DNA of 64,000 bases. It comes from Lumbricus terrestris. Its lineage: Eukaryota; Annelida; Clitellata; Crassiclitellata; Lumbricidae. Where the stretch lies: the NCBI GenBank assembly GCA_949752735.1, contig OX457042.1, positions 37,406,368 to 37,470,367 on the forward strand. Direction: 5' to 3'. Made by a program: the position numbers and the translations under genes. The notes under the pieces are model-generated. The model was given only the letters and a program-made list of their open reading frames with translations. It did not search any database and was not told where the DNA came from. This document shows positions 59,230 to 64,000 of the stretch, in pieces. The stretch's first letter is position 1. Each line of letters opens with the position of its first letter.

Positions 59230-59334
59230 CATAAGCAAGATTTTTATGCTTCAACCTTATAGTTCGCTGACAACGTCGTCGTCGTCGTTGCCCTCGGCCA
59301 CTGGAACGAAGCATTTCGTCTGTCATGACCATCC

Positions 59335-60075
59335 TCATTGCTGCGGATCGGGGATTAGAGTCGACGACGCCATCTTCCTCCACTGCTCTCTGTTTCTCGC
59401 GGTCCTCACACAGTCGGCCATCACCATCCCCGTCCATTCCTCCACGTCATCCATCCATCTTCTCCTCGGCCTTCCCCGAGCCCTTTTTCCATCAAGATAG
59501 CCCTGACATATGAATGCCGGCAGCTTGTCGGCTCTAATCATGTGTCCGAAGTAGTTCAGCTTCCTTCCTTTCACCACCTCCAGCAAGCGCCGCTCTGGCT
59601 GCAACTCTTCCAGTATAGATTCGTTTGTTCTAAACTCCTTCCAGCTGACTCTCAGCATCTTTCTATATGTTGTCATCTCAAACGCTGATATTCTTCTTTT
59701 GTCTTCCTTCCTTAGCGTCCAAGTTTCACAGCCGTACAGCGCCACCGGCCACACCAGTGACCCCATAAGCCTTAGCTTCAGCCCTGCTCCAATGGTTCTG
59801 TCCTTCCACAGTGTAGTCAAAGACCCCATGGCCGTTCGCGCCATCCCCAGTCTGGCTCTAATCTCCCTGCCTCCATCTCCACTCTCCTCCACTATGACGC
59901 CTAGGTAACGGAACGACTCCACTTGCTCCAAGATTCCTCCATTACATGTGATCGCTATCCTCTCTTGATCTCTGCTCACCACCATCACTTTTGTTTTCTT
60001 GCTATTTATTTCCAGCCCATATTTCTTAGATGTTTCATTCACTCTGTCCATTAGTCGCTGACAACACCTCGCTGA
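59335..60075 (-). pseudogene. Non-LTR retrotransposon reverse transcriptase, C-terminal fragment (second family)
   Basis: An open frame of about 245 codons on the minus strand encodes KYGLEINSKKTKVM, then SFRYLGVIVEESG, RLGMARTAMGSLTTLW, VALYGCETWTLRKEDKRRI, RKMLRVSWKEFRTNESILEEL, LNYFGHMIRAD and GRPRRRWMDDVEEWTG. This is the conserved region after the catalytic domain in a widespread animal LINE group (RTE-like or related; clade not certain). The catalytic YxDD is upstream and missing, so the element is 5'-truncated; its 3'UTR probably extends to about 59230. Confidence 0.85.
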
Positions 60076-60234
60076 ATATGTTTTAGTTGAGGTACCTGAT
60101 AGGTGGCATGGGCTTACAGTACCCTTTGGAATCTGCTGCTGCCGCCAGAAACAACAGTACTGGCAACTTATGCAGACTTTAAAATTATCCCCAAAACAGG
60201 TAGCCTCATAAACAACCAAAGATTTCACTCAGGA

Positions 60235-62650
60235 CATTGTTATATTAACGTATAATTATAATGGTACTCTTTTTGCACAATTTAAGAATCAAAATGTCCA
60301 ATGATTGTTCATGATGGACTATCACACAGCTGCCATTTTCACAGCTCTACTGAAAGCAGATGGGATGGCGTTTTTTCTAGCATATTCTTTGTTGGCAATA
60401 TCTTAAAACATTTAAATTCGGCCAACATAGGGAACAAAACTACTTTTCTTTTCACATAAATTACACGCAAGCATAGTAGTCACAAAGACAGGAATGCAAG
60501 AGATGCCTTCACACAACTATTTTTATCCACACTGAAAGGTAGCGTACAAGAACACATTACAAATACTACGAGCAGCAGTCTGATTAGTACGTCTAACAAT
60601 GGTCCGAAAGGCAAAAACAGCGTGAGCTGAGGACTGGAAGAGAGCAATCCACTCGGATCCCAATAAAGTATCAACTTCAACGTCGCTACAAGTATGCGGG
60701 AAAACCGTATACTAAGGTATGCCACCAATGAAGAATTTATTTCCACTTCATACATGACATCAACAATAAGTTGTATGTACTGAAGTGAAGTCATTCTAGC
60801 TGAGAATAATTACACAACCAATTTACCTTTAAGAATCAGCTTAACTGTTATCTTTTGTTGTTTCTTGTGAAGTGCCAGAATCCTCCAATTTACCTGACAA
60901 TTTTTAGTCCAACTCCACAATTTTCTGCCTGGGATTGTTTCTACTTTATTTGACATTTTCCAGTAATCTAAGTCAATTATGCACTTCTTCTTTCAGCTCA
61001 GAGAACTGCTGTTAACCCATTTAACGGCTTATAATCGTATACAAAATTGATTATAATTGGAACAGCTGCTAAAGGGATTAAGCACTCTAACTAGAATGAA
61101 CAAATCGAATATCAAAACATGATATTTGGACGATTGCAGTGACATTGATTGAAGAAGAAAGAGCAGTCCCTTGAGGCAGCCATGGGTATAAAGTGTCAAC
61201 GACTTCGTTTTCTTAGCCTCAGCATATACGAGGACTGTGGTCAGTCCTCTCCTTCACTGTTCCATCTTCAGTGTATTCATTATAACTGAGTCGGCTAAGA
61301 GTGCTCATGCAACATAAACGTTTTAGTCAATTTTTCTACCCTGCTGGGAATTTTACCCTCGCCTCTCAATTGACACTAACCACTATTATATTATCAAGCA
61401 CACCTTTCAATATTGGTCAAAAGCAGCAACTAAAATTTTTTAAAGTCTGTAAGGAACGCTAGCAACAGAAACAATATTATTGTTTTCACGTATTGTGCTT
61501 CTCCCAGTCTGCCCTGGTACCTTGGTACGAGCATAAAACTATAAGAACAACAGAAACAATTGTTTTTAGGTATTATGCTTCTACCAGTCTGCTCTGGTAC
61601 CTTGGTATGAACATAAAACTATCATAACAAACAGCCCAACGCACATCCCAACGCACATCAGCATGAGCCAAACTCATGACTGGCCAAGCCACATGAATGA
61701 AACCATCTAGCTTTCTATCATCTGGATTTTTCTATTTCACTCTAATCAGTTATCTTTTGGATCATCTTCAAAATCAAACGCAAGTCTTTTACGACAAAAT
61801 ATTGCTGGTAAATCAAAATCACCTTTCTGAACAATTCGATTGAAACACTTCAGACTTTAATGATGAGAGTCTACTTAAAAAGAGAAGTCAGTGAAACCAA
61901 TGCAGCTCATTGTTAAAGAGTTAACCAAAAACAATGGTTAGTTCACTCTGTATGGCACATCCAATCTCGATTGCACACAACCTATGATGCATACTCACAT
62001 CCTAAGTCTTATAGAACATCCAATACAAGTCAAAACATGACATGGGATGACGTTTATGTTCTTCTGGCAGTGACTTATTCGCAGTGAATAACTGAATATC
62101 CTATGTCGCTTGATGCAAATTAGTTCAGTTTGCGGCACAAACACAAAAGGCAATGTCCTATAAGTCATCAAGCATGACATGATTCACATGAACTCTATTC
62201 ATGCGGTCACACATTAAGGAAAATTATGTCAAATAACAAATCCATACAACAATCAACAAAACAGTTCAACATCCACAAAACAAAGGTAAATCAAATAACG
62301 TGTAGCGTGATTAACAACTCACCACAATATGTCGTCAAATTAATCCAACTAACATTTACAATTAGCAAAACTACATTTCCATTTTCAATCTAATGTTTTA
62401 GACCACTAACATTTCCTCTCTTTTCTTAGCCATCTGTTCACAATTTACACCAAACACCAAAAACTGCTACTGACAACTTAAACATTTAACCTAAATTCTG
62501 GAATAAGAAGCAGACAAAAGAAAAATGTCGCAGGTTAGATCGATTATGACACACAATCGTCACAATCACTTTTCCTTGCATGGCACAGCAAGTACAGTCT
62601 CCATCTCTCTCTCTCTCACCTGGTCAGTTTGTGGAGCACTCACAGATGTA
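60235..62650. other. Intergenic DNA and probable macroH2A 3'UTR
   Basis: No gene recognised. A 68-bp direct duplication (GTACCTTGGTA-containing) lies at about 61480-61620. The minus frame 60794-60480 is hydrophobic but has no similarity. The part nearest 62650 is presumably macroH2A 3'UTR, but I see no AATAAA on the minus strand close to the stop. Confidence 0.4.
61480..61622 (+). repeat. Tandem duplication, about 68 bp, two copies
   Basis: AACAGAAACAAT...CCAGTCTGCYCTGGTACCTTGGTA...GCATAAAACTAT is repeated once with about 10% change. Confidence 0.8.
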
Positions 62651-62655
62651 ACTCA

Positions 62656-63654
<999 letters not shown>

Positions 63655-64000
63655 CTGCAACAAGTAACGAAACCATCTCATAACAAAAGTATGTAACTAA
63701 AATATCTCAAGATTTACCCTAATCAAATCAAGCCATTTACATTATATATGTCCAAATCATCTGCAATAGATGTCTAAGGGCACAGGTCGGGTTTTAACGA
63801 TTAATTAATTGTAAACATTTTAATCGATTAATTTTCGATGATTTTTTTTTCTTATTTTGCGATGTCGAGCAGATATTTCCAAAGTAAACAACAGCATGGT
63901 GAACAATCATAATGTAAAGTGAAGCTTTTGAGTGTATAATTAAGCGATCATTTTGCATTGTAGGTAAATGCTGATGGAAAATCAAAAAATGGCGACACAA
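63655..64000 (-). other. macroH2A intron, upstream part outside window
   Basis: No exon found. The minus frame running off the window (64000-63794) does not resemble macroH2A. A TTAATCGATTAATT-rich palindromic stretch lies at 63795-63840. Confidence 0.5.

Noticed and set aside
59246..59513. Plus-strand Ser/Pro-rich frames
   Set aside because: Antisense of the LINE reverse transcriptase C-terminus on the minus strand.

Overview
This is AT-rich animal nuclear DNA with spliced genes, long introns, SINEs, LINE fragments, DNA transposons, an LTR element and large tandem arrays. It is most likely from an invertebrate, probably marine, but I cannot name the species. The palindrome TAGGCCTA is strikingly frequent, mainly at 0.9-5 kb and 9.8-14.7 kb.

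Three protein-coding genes are recognisable, all on the minus strand. (1) An ATF4-type bZIP transcription factor, coding 11861 to 6633. Its 5' leader starts near 13.37 kb and carries a 3-codon uORF followed by a 54-codon uORF that overlaps the main start codon, the layout of stress-controlled ATF4 mRNAs. (2) An Unkempt (UNK/UNKL) family RNA-binding protein, 13 coding exons from 54746 to 17207, with all exon phases agreeing and 713 predicted residues: six CCCH zinc fingers, a Ser/Pro/Gly-rich middle, a coiled coil and a C-terminal RING. (3) The last two coding exons of a macroH2A histone variant (macro domain), 63654 to 62656; the rest of the gene lies beyond 64000.

Layout. 1-5.5 kb: intergenic, with a foldback element, two hAT-type MITEs, a CATC-rich repeat and a CpG-rich patch. 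5.5-13.4 kb: ATF4, with a deleted mariner and palindrome clusters in its second intron. 13.4-17.1 kb: intergenic, with two tRNA-derived SINEs. 17.1-54.75 kb: Unkempt. Its second intron is 24.2 kb and holds an 8.7 kb satellite of about 83-bp monomers with nested block duplications, a 51-bp array, a 1.2 kb array, a mariner, an unclassified long-TIR transposon, an LTR plus gag-like stretch, an unclassified 1.8 kb inverted-repeat element and a LINE fragment. 54.75-62.6 kb: intergenic, with a 160-bp alternating purine-pyrimidine tract upstream of Unkempt, a hAT MITE and a LINE fragment. 62.65-63.65 kb: macroH2A.

The genes do not form a pathway by position. ATF4 is a translationally induced stress regulator, Unkempt is a cytoplasmic mRNA-binding regulator and macroH2A is a chromatin component. 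The most notable observations are the ATF4 uORF pair with an intron inside uORF2, the inverted-repeat element carrying oriented copies of a GTAACGGAGTGGAC motif, the 15-bp motif shared by every tandem array in Unkempt intron 2, and a zinc finger 4 lacking its middle cysteine.
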